Shown: in pieces, positions 1-7,869 of the stretch
Numbering within the stretch: position 1 is the first letter of the stretch
Layout: each line of letters opens with the position of its first letter
Source of the DNA: Thermoplasmatota archaeon
GTDB taxonomy: Archaea > Thermoplasmatota > Thermoplasmata > GCA-020350865 > JAUVCJ01
DNA: 15,964 nt
Assembly (NCBI GenBank): GCA_030595765.1
Contig: JAUVCJ010000025.1
Location: 1-15,964 of the forward strand
Reading direction: 5' to 3'
Notes under the pieces: model-generated
Told to the model about the DNA's origin: nothing
The model's input: only the letters and a program-made list of their open reading frames with translations
The model's database searches: none
Translations under genes and position numbers: made by a program

Positions 1-459
1 AAGGCAGCCACAATGCGGAAAGGAAAGGATGTGACCCTAATAGGCACAGGCATCATGGTTAGCAAATGCATGGAAGCAGCTGAAGCCCTCAAAAAGGAGG
101 GTATTGATGCCAGAGTCATCAACATGTGCACCATCAAACCAATAGATGAGAACGCGATAATCACGGCTGCTAGAGAGACTGGAGCAATGGTAACTGCTGA
201 GGAGCACAACGAGGTGGAGGGGCTAGGCTCTGCCGTTGCCAAGGTACTGGTGGAAAACCTTCACATCCCCATGAACAAAGTGGGCATCCCCGACACATTC
301 GGAGAATCCGGAGGCTCTGAGGAGTTGATGCAAAAGTATGGGCTGACCACAGAGAACATCATCCTGGGAGCCAGAGAAGCCATTTCCAGAAAAGGGAAAA
401 AGAAGGCAAAATGGTATGGCAGGTTCGTCAAGAAGGCTTCCAAGAAAAAGAAGAGATAA
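1..459 (+). CDS. Transketolase, C-terminal subunit (5'-truncated by window edge)
   Basis: The frame is open from the first base and ends at TAA 457-459, so only the last 152 codons are present. The sequence carries the transketolase C-terminal fold: the VTLIGTGIMV strand near the start, then INMCTIKPIDENAI and the VTAEEHNEVEGLGSAVA segment. These match the C-terminal domain that follows the pyrimidine-binding domain in transketolases. Archaea commonly encode transketolase as separate N- and C-terminal subunits, so this is probably the C-terminal half, although a full-length enzyme cannot be excluded because the upstream part is missing. The enzyme moves two-carbon ketol units between sugar phosphates using thiamine diphosphate. 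The Lys-rich tail (KKKAKWYGRFVKKASKKKKR) extends past the family core. A transaldolase begins 54 nt downstream on the same strand, which supports a pentose phosphate role. ATG at 13 is an internal Met, not a convincing start. Confidence 0.88.
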   Translation, partial: KAATMRKGKDVTLIGTGIMVSKCMEAAEALKKEGIDARVINMCTIKPIDENAIITAARETGAMVTAEEHNEVEGLGSAVAKVLVENLHIPMNKVGIPDTFGESGGSEELMQKYGLTTENIILGAREAISRKGKKKAKWYGRFVKKASKKKKR

Positions 460-501
460 GATTTGAATAGAGAATCGTAGAAAATAGTCTTCTGCAAACA
501 T

Positions 502-508
502 GAGGTGA
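502..508 (+). promoter_or_regulatory. Shine-Dalgarno site that fixes the transaldolase start at TTG 514
   Basis: GAGGTGA at 502-508 matches the archaeal anti-SD complement GGAGGTGATC. The in-frame GTG at 505 lies inside this motif and so cannot be the initiator. TTG at 514-516 sits about 5 nt downstream, the expected spacing, and gives the family-typical N-terminus MKIFLDTANV. Confidence 0.7.
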
Positions 509-513
509 TAAAT

Positions 514-1158
514 TTGAAAATATTTCTGGATACTGCAAATGTAGACCAAATCAAGGAGATAGCTGGCTGGGGAATACTGGATGGCGTTACAACCAATCCA
601 ACCCTGATCGCCAAAGAGGGACGGGACTTTCGCGAAGTGGTCACTCAGATATGCTCCATTGTAGATGGCCCAATTAGTGCTGAGGCTGTGAGCATGACCG
701 CTGTTGGTATCATGGAGGAAGCAAGAGAGCTTACCAAGATACACCCGAACGTCAATATCAAGATACCAATCATGCCAGAGGGATTAAAGGCCATTGCAAT
801 GTGCAAAAAAGAAGGTATCAAAACCAATGCAACCCTGATATTTTCTTCAAACCAGGCACTCCTTGCTGCCAAGGCCGGAGCATCTTTTGTAAGCCCCTTC
901 ATTGGAAGGCTTGATAACAATGGACAGGTCGGAATGGAAGTTATAGAGAGCACGGTAACCATGTTCGAGAACTACAACTTGGATACTGAGATCATCGTTG
1001 CCAGCGTTCGAAGCCCGCTTCATGTCATAGACTCAGCAATGATAGGAGCGCATATCTGCACCATACCCTATGCCATAATCAAGAAAATGGTTACACACCC
1101 CCTCACTGATGTCGGCATCAAGAGCTTCCTTGCGGACTGGGAAAAAGTCCCCAAGTGA
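514..1158 (+). CDS. Transaldolase, short (MipB/TalC-FSA-like) type
   Basis: This is a 214-aa TIM-barrel class I aldolase-family enzyme. The N-terminus KIFLDTANVDQIKEI, the DGVTTNPTLIAKEG loop and the GIKTNATLIFSSNQALLAAKAGA segment are signatures of the short transaldolase/fructose-6-phosphate aldolase subfamily. The Schiff-base lysine is the K of NVNIKIP (residue 83 counted from the TTG start). The SPFIGRLDNNG motif is also present. The length fits the roughly 215-220 aa of this subfamily, compared with more than 300 aa for classical TalB. The start is set by the SD at 502-508. The gene follows the transketolase subunit with no clear TATA box between them, so the two are probably co-transcribed and together rearrange C3-C7 sugar phosphates. 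Sequence inspection cannot separate transaldolase from fructose-6-phosphate aldolase activity. Genomic context favours transaldolase. Confidence 0.92.
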   Translation: MKIFLDTANVDQIKEIAGWGILDGVTTNPTLIAKEGRDFREVVTQICSIVDGPISAEAVSMTAVGIMEEARELTKIHPNVNIKIPIMPEGLKAIAMCKKEGIKTNATLIFSSNQALLAAKAGASFVSPFIGRLDNNGQVGMEVIESTVTMFENYNLDTEIIVASVRSPLHVIDSAMIGAHICTIPYAIIKKMVTHPLTDVGIKSFLADWEKVPK

Positions 1159-1245
1159 TCAAAACGATCGAGCAGCGATTAGGGCTATGCCAGGTTTAGA
1201 GCAATATGCCAATCCTTTTATAATACGCCTGCATCCAGGTAGCCA
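1159..1245 (+). promoter_or_regulatory. Promoter for the aIF1A-rio1-KH operon, leaderless (TATA at 1215-1224)
   Basis: The 87-nt spacer contains CTTTTATAATA with the TATA core at about 1216-1223, and no other ORF or RNA gene is visible. The TATA centre (about 1220) lies 26 nt before ATG 1246, so transcription should begin at or next to the start codon. No good SD lies before 1246. Both facts support a leaderless mRNA. Confidence 0.6.
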
Positions 1246-1578
1246 ATGGCCTACCGACGCCCTAAAGATACATTCGACCCTAATGCTGAATACGTTAGAG
1301 TTAGATTGCCACGCCGAGATGAAATGTTCGCAATAGCAGACCAGCTACTGGGTGCATCCAGAATTAGAGTGATGTGCTCGGACAATACATCAAGGCTGGG
1401 TAGAATTCCTGGCAAGCTCAGGAAGAGGATGTGGATCCGTGAGGGAGATCTGCTCATCATCAAGATATGGGAATTCCAGGATGCAAAGGCGGATATCAAA
1501 TACCGCTATACCCGGACCCAAGCCTCATATCTGAGCAGAAAGAACATGATTCCAAAGAGCATGGATATTTTCAAGTAA
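1246..1578 (+). CDS. Translation initiation factor aIF1A
   Basis: This 110-aa protein is an S1-like OB-fold factor that binds the decoding A site of the small subunit and helps start-codon selection. The order of motifs is that of aIF1A/eIF1A: a basic N-terminus, EYVRVRLPRRDEMFAIADQLLGASRIRVMCSDN, then GRIPGKLRKRMWIREGDLL, and finally IKIWEFQDAKADIKYRYTR. The length is normal for archaeal aIF1A. The start ATG at 1246 is placed by alignment with the family and by the TATA spacing, which predicts a leaderless transcript. It is the first gene of a three-gene cluster: 19 nt separate its stop from the rio1 TTG start. All three products act on the small ribosomal subunit. Confidence 0.96.
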   Translation: MAYRRPKDTFDPNAEYVRVRLPRRDEMFAIADQLLGASRIRVMCSDNTSRLGRIPGKLRKRMWIREGDLLIIKIWEFQDAKADIKYRYTRTQASYLSRKNMIPKSMDIFK

Positions 1579-1597
1579 CCAAGGGGGTGTTTCCAGT

Positions 1598-2365
1598 TTG
1601 AAGGAAGCCCAGTTAATTGATTTGTTGGAGAACCGAATAGATGGCCTGCAAAAGGAAAAGCGGCAGGAAAGGGACAGCGAACGATTGAAAACAATTGATG
1701 AGGTCTTTGACCATCACACACTGCTAGTTATTTATGACCTCATCACCTCCAAAAAGCTGGACACCATCGAGTTCCCGATATCGACTGGAAAGGAAGGCAA
1801 CATATTTTATGGCCTCACCCCGGATGGAGAGCCTGTAGCTGTAAAAATATTCCGAATAGCCACAGCGACCTTTAGAAACCTTGCTAGATATATCGCAGGC
1901 GACCCCAGGTTCAGGGTTCCGAACAACCACAGGCAGATGGTGTTCACCTGGGCTCAGAAGGAATACAAGAACCTGATGGCTCTAACGGCTGCCGGGATAA
2001 AAGTTCCATCCCCTCACATCCAAAAAAAGAACATTCTGATAATGGAGTACATCGGCGACGATTCAGGACCTGCACCTCAGCTAAGGAATGTGGAGCTGGA
2101 TGATCCTGAGGAATGCTTTGACATCATACTGGATATGGTAACCATGGCCTTCAAAAAGGCAAAACTTGTCCATGGAGACCTAAGCGAATACAATATACTT
2201 TATTGGGATGGCCCCATCATCATAGACGTGGCTCAATCAGTACACATCCAACACCCGTCCTCAATGGAGTTCCTGTCCAGAGATCTCCGCAACATCTGTA
2301 AATACTTTGGCAGGCTCGGGATACAAAAGAATCCCAGCAAGCTATTCACAGAGGTGGTTTCATGA
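1598..2365 (+). CDS. rio1: RIO1-family atypical serine protein kinase
   Basis: This 255-aa protein has the RIO1 kinase core. STGKEG (residues 62-67) is the atypical P-loop and AVKIF holds the ATP-binding Lys83. LVHGDLSEYN has catalytic Asp194, and IIIDVAQSV has the metal-binding Asp210. Canonical kinase substrate-binding subdomains are missing, as is usual for RIO proteins. In archaea and eukaryotes Rio1 acts as an ATPase/kinase in late small-subunit maturation. Initiation is at TTG 1598, supported by the SD GGGGGTG at 1583-1589 with 8-nt spacing. The charged N-terminal helix (residues 1-35) is typical of Rio1. The stop overlaps the next gene by ATGA (2362-2365), so translational coupling with the KH protein is likely. 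The functional class is very secure; the physiological target is known only for homologues. Confidence 0.95.
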   Translation: MKEAQLIDLLENRIDGLQKEKRQERDSERLKTIDEVFDHHTLLVIYDLITSKKLDTIEFPISTGKEGNIFYGLTPDGEPVAVKIFRIATATFRNLARYIAGDPRFRVPNNHRQMVFTWAQKEYKNLMALTAAGIKVPSPHIQKKNILIMEYIGDDSGPAPQLRNVELDDPEECFDIILDMVTMAFKKAKLVHGDLSEYNILYWDGPIIIDVAQSVHIQHPSSMEFLSRDLRNICKYFGRLGIQKNPSKLFTEVVS

Positions 2366-2919
2366 TATACGTAAAGATCCCATTGAACAGAGTGGCAGTC
2401 CTTATAGGAGAGAAAGGAAAGGTCAAACGCTATCTCGAGGATAGGACTGGCCTAAAGCTCAAGATCAATTCCAAATCTGGCGATGTTCGGGTTGTTGAAA
2501 CCGAGAACTGCGATCCGGCAATGATACTGAAGCTTCGAGATATTGTTAGAGCAATTGGTAGAGGATTCGCCCCGCAGAAAGCCTACCAGCTCCTGGACGA
2601 GGATGCTGTCCTTGCAGTATTCGACATCCGTGATTTTACAGGGAAAAGATCCAAGGATGTCAGGAGAATTCGCTCCAGGGTAATTGGAAGTGATGGTAAG
2701 ACCAGAAGGCTGATCGAGACAATCGGAGAGGTCAGCATGGTTGTTCAGGGGAACAGCGTGGCTTTAATTGGAAATTACGAAACAATTGATGCCGGATCTA
2801 GAGCCGTGGAACTGCTTCTAAGTGGCAGCGAACACTCCACGATCTACCAGTTCCTTGAGAGAAAAAAGCGTGGAAGAAAGATCAACCAGCTTGGTTCATT
2901 TGAATACATCCACAGATAG
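2362..2919 (+). CDS. Two-KH-domain RNA-binding protein (archaeal Pno1/Dim2 homologue)
   Basis: This 185-aa protein has two KH-type modules with intact GXXG loops: GEKG at residues 16-19 within VAVLIGEKGKVKRYLE, and GSDG at 109-112 within SRVIGSDGKTRRLIE. The segment AIGRGFAPQKAYQLLDEDAVL between them is characteristic of the archaeal Dim2/Pno1/Krr1-like family, which binds near the 3' end of small-subunit rRNA during maturation and interacts functionally with Rio1. The ATG overlaps the rio1 stop as ATGA and is preceded by GAGGTGG, so this is a coupled operon gene. The C-terminus is basic (ERKKRGRKINQL). The length agrees with archaeal members. Assignment to the family is firm. Its exact rRNA contact is inferred from homologues. 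Confidence 0.93.
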   Translation: MIYVKIPLNRVAVLIGEKGKVKRYLEDRTGLKLKINSKSGDVRVVETENCDPAMILKLRDIVRAIGRGFAPQKAYQLLDEDAVLAVFDIRDFTGKRSKDVRRIRSRVIGSDGKTRRLIETIGEVSMVVQGNSVALIGNYETIDAGSRAVELLLSGSEHSTIYQFLERKKRGRKINQLGSFEYIHR

Positions 2920-2930
2920 ACCATTTCTAG

Positions 2931-2940
2931 ATTCGTTTTT
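2931..2940 (+). terminator. Possible oligo-T terminator of the aIF1A-rio1-KH operon
   Basis: ATTCGTTTTT lies 12-21 nt after the KH gene stop and ends in five T residues (2936-2940). Archaeal termination often needs only a T tract on the non-template strand. The next promoter TATA is at 2975, so the T tract sits exactly between two transcription units. There is no stem-loop. Confidence 0.35.
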
Positions 2941-2974
2941 ACATCAACACACTCTTGCATTTACCCACCCAACA

Positions 2975-3014
2975 TTTAAAGCCAAGCGGTGTCTTTTGTC
3001 CTACAAAGGTGATC
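2975..3014 (+). promoter_or_regulatory. Promoter and strong SD for the giant surface protein
   Basis: CATTTAAAG with TTTAAA at 2975-2980 is a plausible TATA element, predicting transcription from about 3003. AAAGGTGATC at 3005-3014 contains AGGTGATC, an exact match to the anti-SD complement, and ends 5 nt before ATG 3020. This decides the start: the same frame is open back to 2822, inside the KH gene, but that longer version would place the signal peptide internally. Confidence 0.6.
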
Positions 3015-3019
3015 ATGAC

Positions 3020-6000
3020 ATGCAATCATCCAAGGCTTTTTTCCTTACCCTCGTTTCCATTACAATTTCAGCTATTATCATCATGACACTGATACTACCC
3101 AGCATTGGCCTAATTAGAGAGGCAGAAGGAGCAACAATAGTATCTGGAGGTACTATAGCTACCAACACCACCTGGGACTCAGCTGGCAGCCCCTATTGGA
3201 TAACAGGGAACCTGTACATTGAGGAGGAAGCCACCCTTACTATTGAGGAAGGGGTGGAGGTCAGGTTTGAAAAATCACGCTCCCTAGCCCTGATAGTCAA
3301 TGGCACCCTCAAAGCACTTGGGAACGGCACCAATAAGGTGGTATTCAGGTCCAATGCCACCAATCCGGGACCTGGCGATTGGGATGCGATCGAGGCATAT
3401 CAGACTGGCAGGGTGGAATTGAAAGACGTACTTATCGAGCATGCGGCCATTGGCATCTACTTAGAGGGAACAAACAATTCTACACTTGAGGGGGTTCTCA
3501 TCAATAGAACCTCGGATTATGGCCTACACGCCAAGGATACCAAAGATACGACAATTGCAAATTCTACATTTAGCCATCTCAAGAATGGCATCAAGCTAGA
3601 GGAGGCAGAGAACCTCCACATGACCAACATCACAGTTGATGACATTACAAACTTCGGAGTAATAATGTATTATTGTCAAAATGTCTTACTTGCAAACTCC
3701 AGCATATCCAACACAAATGAAGCTGCCCTAAAGCTTGAAGGCACCTATTACACCAACATTATGAATAATTCCATAAATGAAAGTGGAGACAAAGGAATCC
3801 TGCTATACACCAGCCAGTACAACGTAATATCCGGAAACGTTATAACTGGGGCAACTACGAACGGCATCTCAAACATATACTCGAACAGCAATCGGATACA
3901 CAACAACACCATCGTGGACAGTGGAGATTTCCACCTATACATCTCATTATCTTCAGCTGTGTTAGTTGAATGGAATAACCTAGTGGGCTTGACCACCGCT
4001 CCAAATGGAGTATATCTCGAACAGGTTACCAATTCGGAGGTCGTGTTCAACAACATATCTGGCAACGTTGACGGCATATGCCTTTCCCTATCGTCTTACA
4101 ACAATGTGTCTTCTAATGTCATCCATCAAGGCATGAAAGGGATCTTACTTACATCGAGCTCGAACTACAACACCATTGAGGCAAATACCATATCAGAGAC
4201 CGAGAACTCTCTGGTGCTCTCCACATCCAGATGGAACAACATCAGGGCAAATGCCCTCAATGACGGGAAAAAACCCATCACCCACCCTTACTGTTCAGTT
4301 GGAGATTTTGACAATCATATCAATGTTTCCAACACAGTAAATCTCTTGCCAGTCCACTACTATTATGACGTGAACAATCTCACCATCCAAAACTTAGATG
4401 CAGGTCAGGTCATCGTTGCTGCAAGTGAGAACATCATAATTGCGAACAATACGCTGCAAACTGCCGGAAACATACATGTTGCGTTCTCAAAGGAAATATC
4501 CCTCATCAACAACACAGTCAATGATACGCATAATGGCATAATAATCCAAGATTCCTCGACTGGCCAGATCAGTGACAATGACATCAGAACAAACTCCACA
4601 GCCCTGACCCTGATCCGCTCAAACTCGCTCTCGATAATCAATAACCTGGTGACATCCATGGATGCAAGCGCACTCTACCTGGGCTATTCAAATCTAAACT
4701 CGTTGCAATTCAATGTGTTCAATTCCACACATTCACGCGGTATGTCCCTTTGGAATTCGGATCAAAACGGCTTTTTCGAAGATGAATTCAACTCCATCAA
4801 TAGCCTGGCAGTAAACATAAGCAGTTCTGATGGTAATATTCTGGAATCTGTGCCAATTCAGTCCGGGTCAGGCCAGTATGCAGTTGAATTGAGAGATTCG
4901 AACCTGAACACATTGGCCAACATCACAATTACAGCTCAGACTGCCATGCCCGGCAACTATTTGCTTCAGGATTGTTCCTCAAACTTTATTACTGGAGGCA
5001 CCCAGGCAACCGGAACTGGAGCGATGGGTAGTATCGGGATAAGGCTTGAGATGTCAGATATGAACACCATCAGTGAGATGAATTTCGAGAACTGGGACGA
5101 GGGTGTGAACCTTACAAACTCGAACAATAACATGTTCTTTAATACCACCATCCGTGACAATAACGCGGGAGTATCGTTATATCGCTCAAATGCGAACAAG
5201 ATATTCAACAACACCTTTGACGACAACAGCAATGGTATTCATGCAGGCAATCTGAGCTACTCGAACCTGATCCATTTTAACAATTTCCTCAACTCCACTG
5301 GCAAGGTGGAAACTCATGCAATTGACCTGCGTGGCAACAAATGGGACATACCCTTTGGAGGGAACTACTGGAGCGACCATTCAGGAGTGGACGTTGATGC
5401 CAATGGCAGAGGCGACCTACCCTACCTCATCCTGCCTGCTGGTCACGATCAGCATCCTCTGATGTACCCACTGCCAGACCTGGAGGCGCCGATCATATCC
5501 CTGCTATCCCCTCCCAACGCCAGTGAGGTGGAGGCAAGTACTCCGATAGACCTGTGGGTCTTTGATGCGAACCTTCAAAGCGCTGAGTATATCCTGGATA
5601 GTGGAGCCGTTTCGATCCTGGCAGCGCCTTTCGTTGTCGACTCGACCCAATGGACCGAAGGGATGCATTTTCTCAACGTATCTGCAATTGACATATTCGG
5701 CAGAAGCAACTCCAGCTTTTACGAGTTCATTGTAGACTCTCCACCAGTTATCGAGCTTGCAACTCCTCTTAACAACTCTGTAATAAATTCTGGCACCACC
5801 ATCAGGTTCACCATAGCTGACCAGTCCCTGCACCATGCAGAAGCAGCATTGGACCAGGGTGCCTATGCACCATTGCCAACTCCTTATGAGATCAACACAT
5901 CAGGCTGGAGCCAGGGCTCGCATGTGATATGGGTCAAGGCCAATGACACCTCTGGTAAATGGAGGTACTCAGGGTTTGACATCATTATTGATGATGTTCT

Positions 6001-7795
6001 GCCCCAGATCTCCTTGACCGATCTTGTAAACTCGGATGTGATCAAGCCAGGAACTGCCATAAACCTAAGCATGACCGAGCCAAACATACTTGTTGTGGAG
6101 TATTCAAGCAATGGTGGTCCCTACATCGGTCTAACCGCTCCCTACAACATATCTACTGAGGGCTGGGTCGATGGTAGTTACTCATTGATGGTCAGATGCT
6201 CTGATAGAGCTGGAAATGTCGAGACCGTCAGTTACGGTTTTACACTGGATTCGATCCTCCCGGTGGTGACACTACTCTCTCCTGAGGTGGATGAGATAAT
6301 CCCTCAAGGCGTAAAAGTGATCTTGAATGTCTACGACCAAAATCCGGGGCCGACCCATTACTCTGTGGATTACGGCGCATATACCTCACTTCCTGCGGAT
6401 TTCCAGATCTCGTTGGCAACGCTTGTTGATGGCCAGCATATTTTCCATGTATTGGCAATTGATGCTGCTGGCAACCAGGTCATTAGATCCTACAGGTTCA
6501 AGCTGGACACCATCGAGCCCGACATCATCCTGATGTCTCCAGAAAACAACACACTAATTGCTTCGGGAACCCAGTTGCAGTTCAATATAGTGGATGAGAA
6601 TATTTCCTCTGTACTGGTAGAAGGAGGGAACAGCATGGCCCAGACCCTTAATTTCCCATATCTGGTTGATACCACTGGTTGGCCTGATGGCACTCACACA
6701 ATAACGATTAAGGCAGTAGATGAGGCTGGCAACAGCGCAGAAAAAGATTTCGCATTCCTACTTGACAAGACCCAGCCTAGGCTGGATGGGAATACTCCAC
6801 TGAACAACGCCATCGATGTCAGCATAAACATCTCAATGATACTGAGCTTTAGCGAGACCATGGACACCATCAGCGTGGTGGTCAAGCTCGACCCGCTTAC
6901 ACCATACACGTTGCATTGGAGCAACGATAACACCACACTGACAATGATCTTCAGCCTACCACTGGACTATGATACCGTTTACAACCTTACTGTAGAAGGG
7001 GATAGCGCTGATATTGTAGGTTGGTTACTTCTTAGCCAGAAGACGATATTGTTCACCACCGAGATATCGCTCTCCGAGGACAGTGATGATGATGGGATCC
7101 CTGATTACTGGGAGAAACGACATAGCCTCGACCCAGATAACGCAACTGACGCCCTATTGGATGATGACGGGGACGAGTATTCTAACATTGATGAATACAG
7201 ACTTGGCACTGACCCACAAGACGCGACCAGCTTCCCGGTCTCAACAGTAACCCCGCCAGACGATGACCAGTTGATCATCATGCTTGTTGGGGTGCTTGCT
7301 GTCCTATCCATTGTGGCAATAATAGCACTAGCATGGGCAAGGAAGTCAGTAAAAGCCTCCAAAAACGCTCCCACCACCACCCCAGCAAATGCAGCAACAA
7401 CCACATCAACAGCAACAACTGACGACCATGAAGAGGACGAGAGAGATGATGACGATGGTGAGGCGCGATTCATGGATGACTCCACAGAGGACACCATGAA
7501 TGATGGAGAGCCAGCCCAGAAAGAAGAAAAAGAAGTAGAAGAATTAGATGATCAAGTTGAGGACATCTATGCTGGTCTGACCAATGACGTTCCCACCAGC
7601 CAGGTACAGGCAGACCAGGATGCTATTGCAGACCCGGTCAATGCTGCTGACGAGGGCAATTTCCAGGACATTGACCACTTCGACATCCTGGATGTCGAAT
7701 GCCCCAAGTGCGGAACCGATTTCTCTACCCCAAAGAACCCTGACGGCGAGACAACGATCACCTGTCCTAACTGCGGCATCACAGGCTCGATGTAG
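3020..7795 (+). CDS. Giant cell-surface protein: NosD-type beta-helix, five Ig-like repeats, Ca-binding Asp repeats, TM helix, acidic tail and zinc ribbon
   Basis: This 1591-aa type I-like membrane protein starts with a signal sequence (hydrophobic core about 6-31, AEGA about 35-38). Residues about 41-817 form a right-handed beta-helix of the NosD/CASH type, with repeated short Asn-rich coils and many N-x-S/T sequons. It closes with the typical GGNYWSDHSGVDVDANGRGD motif (about 779-798). Five Ig-like repeats of 85-87 aa start at residues 821, 908, 993, 1079 and 1165, each ending with a [W]xxGxHxxxVxAxDxxGN-like strand pair. A Big_5-like domain starts at 1251. DSDDDGIPDYWE and DDDGDEYSNIDEY (1354-1395) are TSP3-type calcium motifs. 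A membrane helix (1418-1440) is followed by the basic stop ARKSVKASK, a strongly acidic tail, and a CPKC-x17-CPNC zinc ribbon (Cys 1561, 1564, 1582, 1585). The architecture suggests an adhesin or polysaccharide-binding envelope protein with a cytoplasmic tail. The ligand and any enzymatic activity are unknown. Confidence 0.85.
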   Translation: MQSSKAFFLTLVSITISAIIIMTLILPSIGLIREAEGATIVSGGTIATNTTWDSAGSPYWITGNLYIEEEATLTIEEGVEVRFEKSRSLALIVNGTLKALGNGTNKVVFRSNATNPGPGDWDAIEAYQTGRVELKDVLIEHAAIGIYLEGTNNSTLEGVLINRTSDYGLHAKDTKDTTIANSTFSHLKNGIKLEEAENLHMTNITVDDITNFGVIMYYCQNVLLANSSISNTNEAALKLEGTYYTNIMNNSINESGDKGILLYTSQYNVISGNVITGATTNGISNIYSNSNRIHNNTIVDSGDFHLYISLSSAVLVEWNNLVGLTTAPNGVYLEQVTNSEVVFNNISGNVDGICLSLSSYNNVSSNVIHQGMKGILLTSSSNYNTIEANTISETENSLVLSTSRWNNIRANALNDGKKPITHPYCSVGDFDNHINVSNTVNLLPVHYYYDVNNLTIQNLDAGQVIVAASENIIIANNTLQTAGNIHVAFSKEISLINNTVNDTHNGIIIQDSSTGQISDNDIRTNSTALTLIRSNSLSIINNLVTSMDASALYLGYSNLNSLQFNVFNSTHSRGMSLWNSDQNGFFEDEFNSINSLAVNISSSDGNILESVPIQSGSGQYAVELRDSNLNTLANITITAQTAMPGNYLLQDCSSNFITGGTQATGTGAMGSIGIRLEMSDMNTISEMNFENWDEGVNLTNSNNNMFFNTTIRDNNAGVSLYRSNANKIFNNTFDDNSNGIHAGNLSYSNLIHFNNFLNSTGKVETHAIDLRGNKWDIPFGGNYWSDHSGVDVDANGRGDLPYLILPAGHDQHPLMYPLPDLEAPIISLLSPPNASEVEASTPIDLWVFDANLQSAEYILDSGAVSILAAPFVVDSTQWTEGMHFLNVSAIDIFGRSNSSFYEFIVDSPPVIELATPLNNSVINSGTTIRFTIADQSLHHAEAALDQGAYAPLPTPYEINTSGWSQGSHVIWVKANDTSGKWRYSGFDIIIDDVLPQISLTDLVNSDVIKPGTAINLSMTEPNILVVEYSSNGGPYIGLTAPYNISTEGWVDGSYSLMVRCSDRAGNVETVSYGFTLDSILPVVTLLSPEVDEIIPQGVKVILNVYDQNPGPTHYSVDYGAYTSLPADFQISLATLVDGQHIFHVLAIDAAGNQVIRSYRFKLDTIEPDIILMSPENNTLIASGTQLQFNIVDENISSVLVEGGNSMAQTLNFPYLVDTTGWPDGTHTITIKAVDEAGNSAEKDFAFLLDKTQPRLDGNTPLNNAIDVSINISMILSFSETMDTISVVVKLDPLTPYTLHWSNDNTTLTMIFSLPLDYDTVYNLTVEGDSADIVGWLLLSQKTILFTTEISLSEDSDDDGIPDYWEKRHSLDPDNATDALLDDDGDEYSNIDEYRLGTDPQDATSFPVSTVTPPDDDQLIIMLVGVLAVLSIVAIIALAWARKSVKASKNAPTTTPANAATTTSTATTDDHEEDERDDDDGEARFMDDSTEDTMNDGEPAQKEEKEVEELDDQVEDIYAGLTNDVPTSQVQADQDAIADPVNAADEGNFQDIDHFDILDVECPKCGTDFSTPKNPDGETTITCPNCGITGSM
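5480..6769 (+). repeat. Five tandem Ig-like domain repeats within the surface protein
   Basis: Five protein-level repeats start at nt 5480, 5741, 5996, 6254 and 6512, with periods of 87, 85, 86 and 86 codons; the fifth ends at 6769. Each begins with a P-x-[IV]-x-[IL] strand and a 'sP.n...i..G' turn. A 'y..d.G.y..L..P' strand follows, and each closes with 'G.h...V.a.D.aGN'. The DNA itself has diverged, so this is an old domain duplication rather than a recent tandem array. Confidence 0.8.
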
Positions 7796-7869
7796 TGGGA
7801 ACATCAAGAACCAGCAGCACCAATGCTAGGCACACAATATGGGTTAGAATCGTATTTAAAGGAACAGGG

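Noticed and set aside
223..744. Long minus-strand open frame opposite the transketolase and transaldolase genes
   Set aside because: It overlaps two clearly recognised genes, has no family resemblance, and shows no promoter or SD.
927..934. GGTCGGAA, eight bases of the toxin-antitoxin operator half-site, inside the transaldolase gene
   Set aside because: A single 8-bp match in 16 kb on two strands is expected by chance and it is within coding sequence.
1109..1336. 75-codon + strand frame spanning the transaldolase end and aIF1A start
   Set aside because: It is a different reading frame of DNA explained by two known genes and the TATA-containing spacer; the peptide has no recognisable features.
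3015..3086. ATG at 3015, five bases before the chosen start of the surface protein, opening a frame of about 23 codons
   Set aside because: It directly abuts the SD with no spacing, is out of frame and ends within 72 nt; the 3020 ATG gives a signal peptide and correct spacing.
3500..5300. Repeated AACAAC/AATAAC-rich words suggesting a DNA repeat or CRISPR-like array
   Set aside because: They are irregularly spaced codons for the Asn-rich coils of the beta-helix, without constant repeat and spacer lengths.
7105..7497. 130-codon Ser/Val-rich minus-strand frame opposite the acidic tail of the surface protein
   Set aside because: The composition is a by-product of Asp/Glu and Thr codons read in reverse; the + strand reading gives a coherent TM, tail and zinc ribbon.
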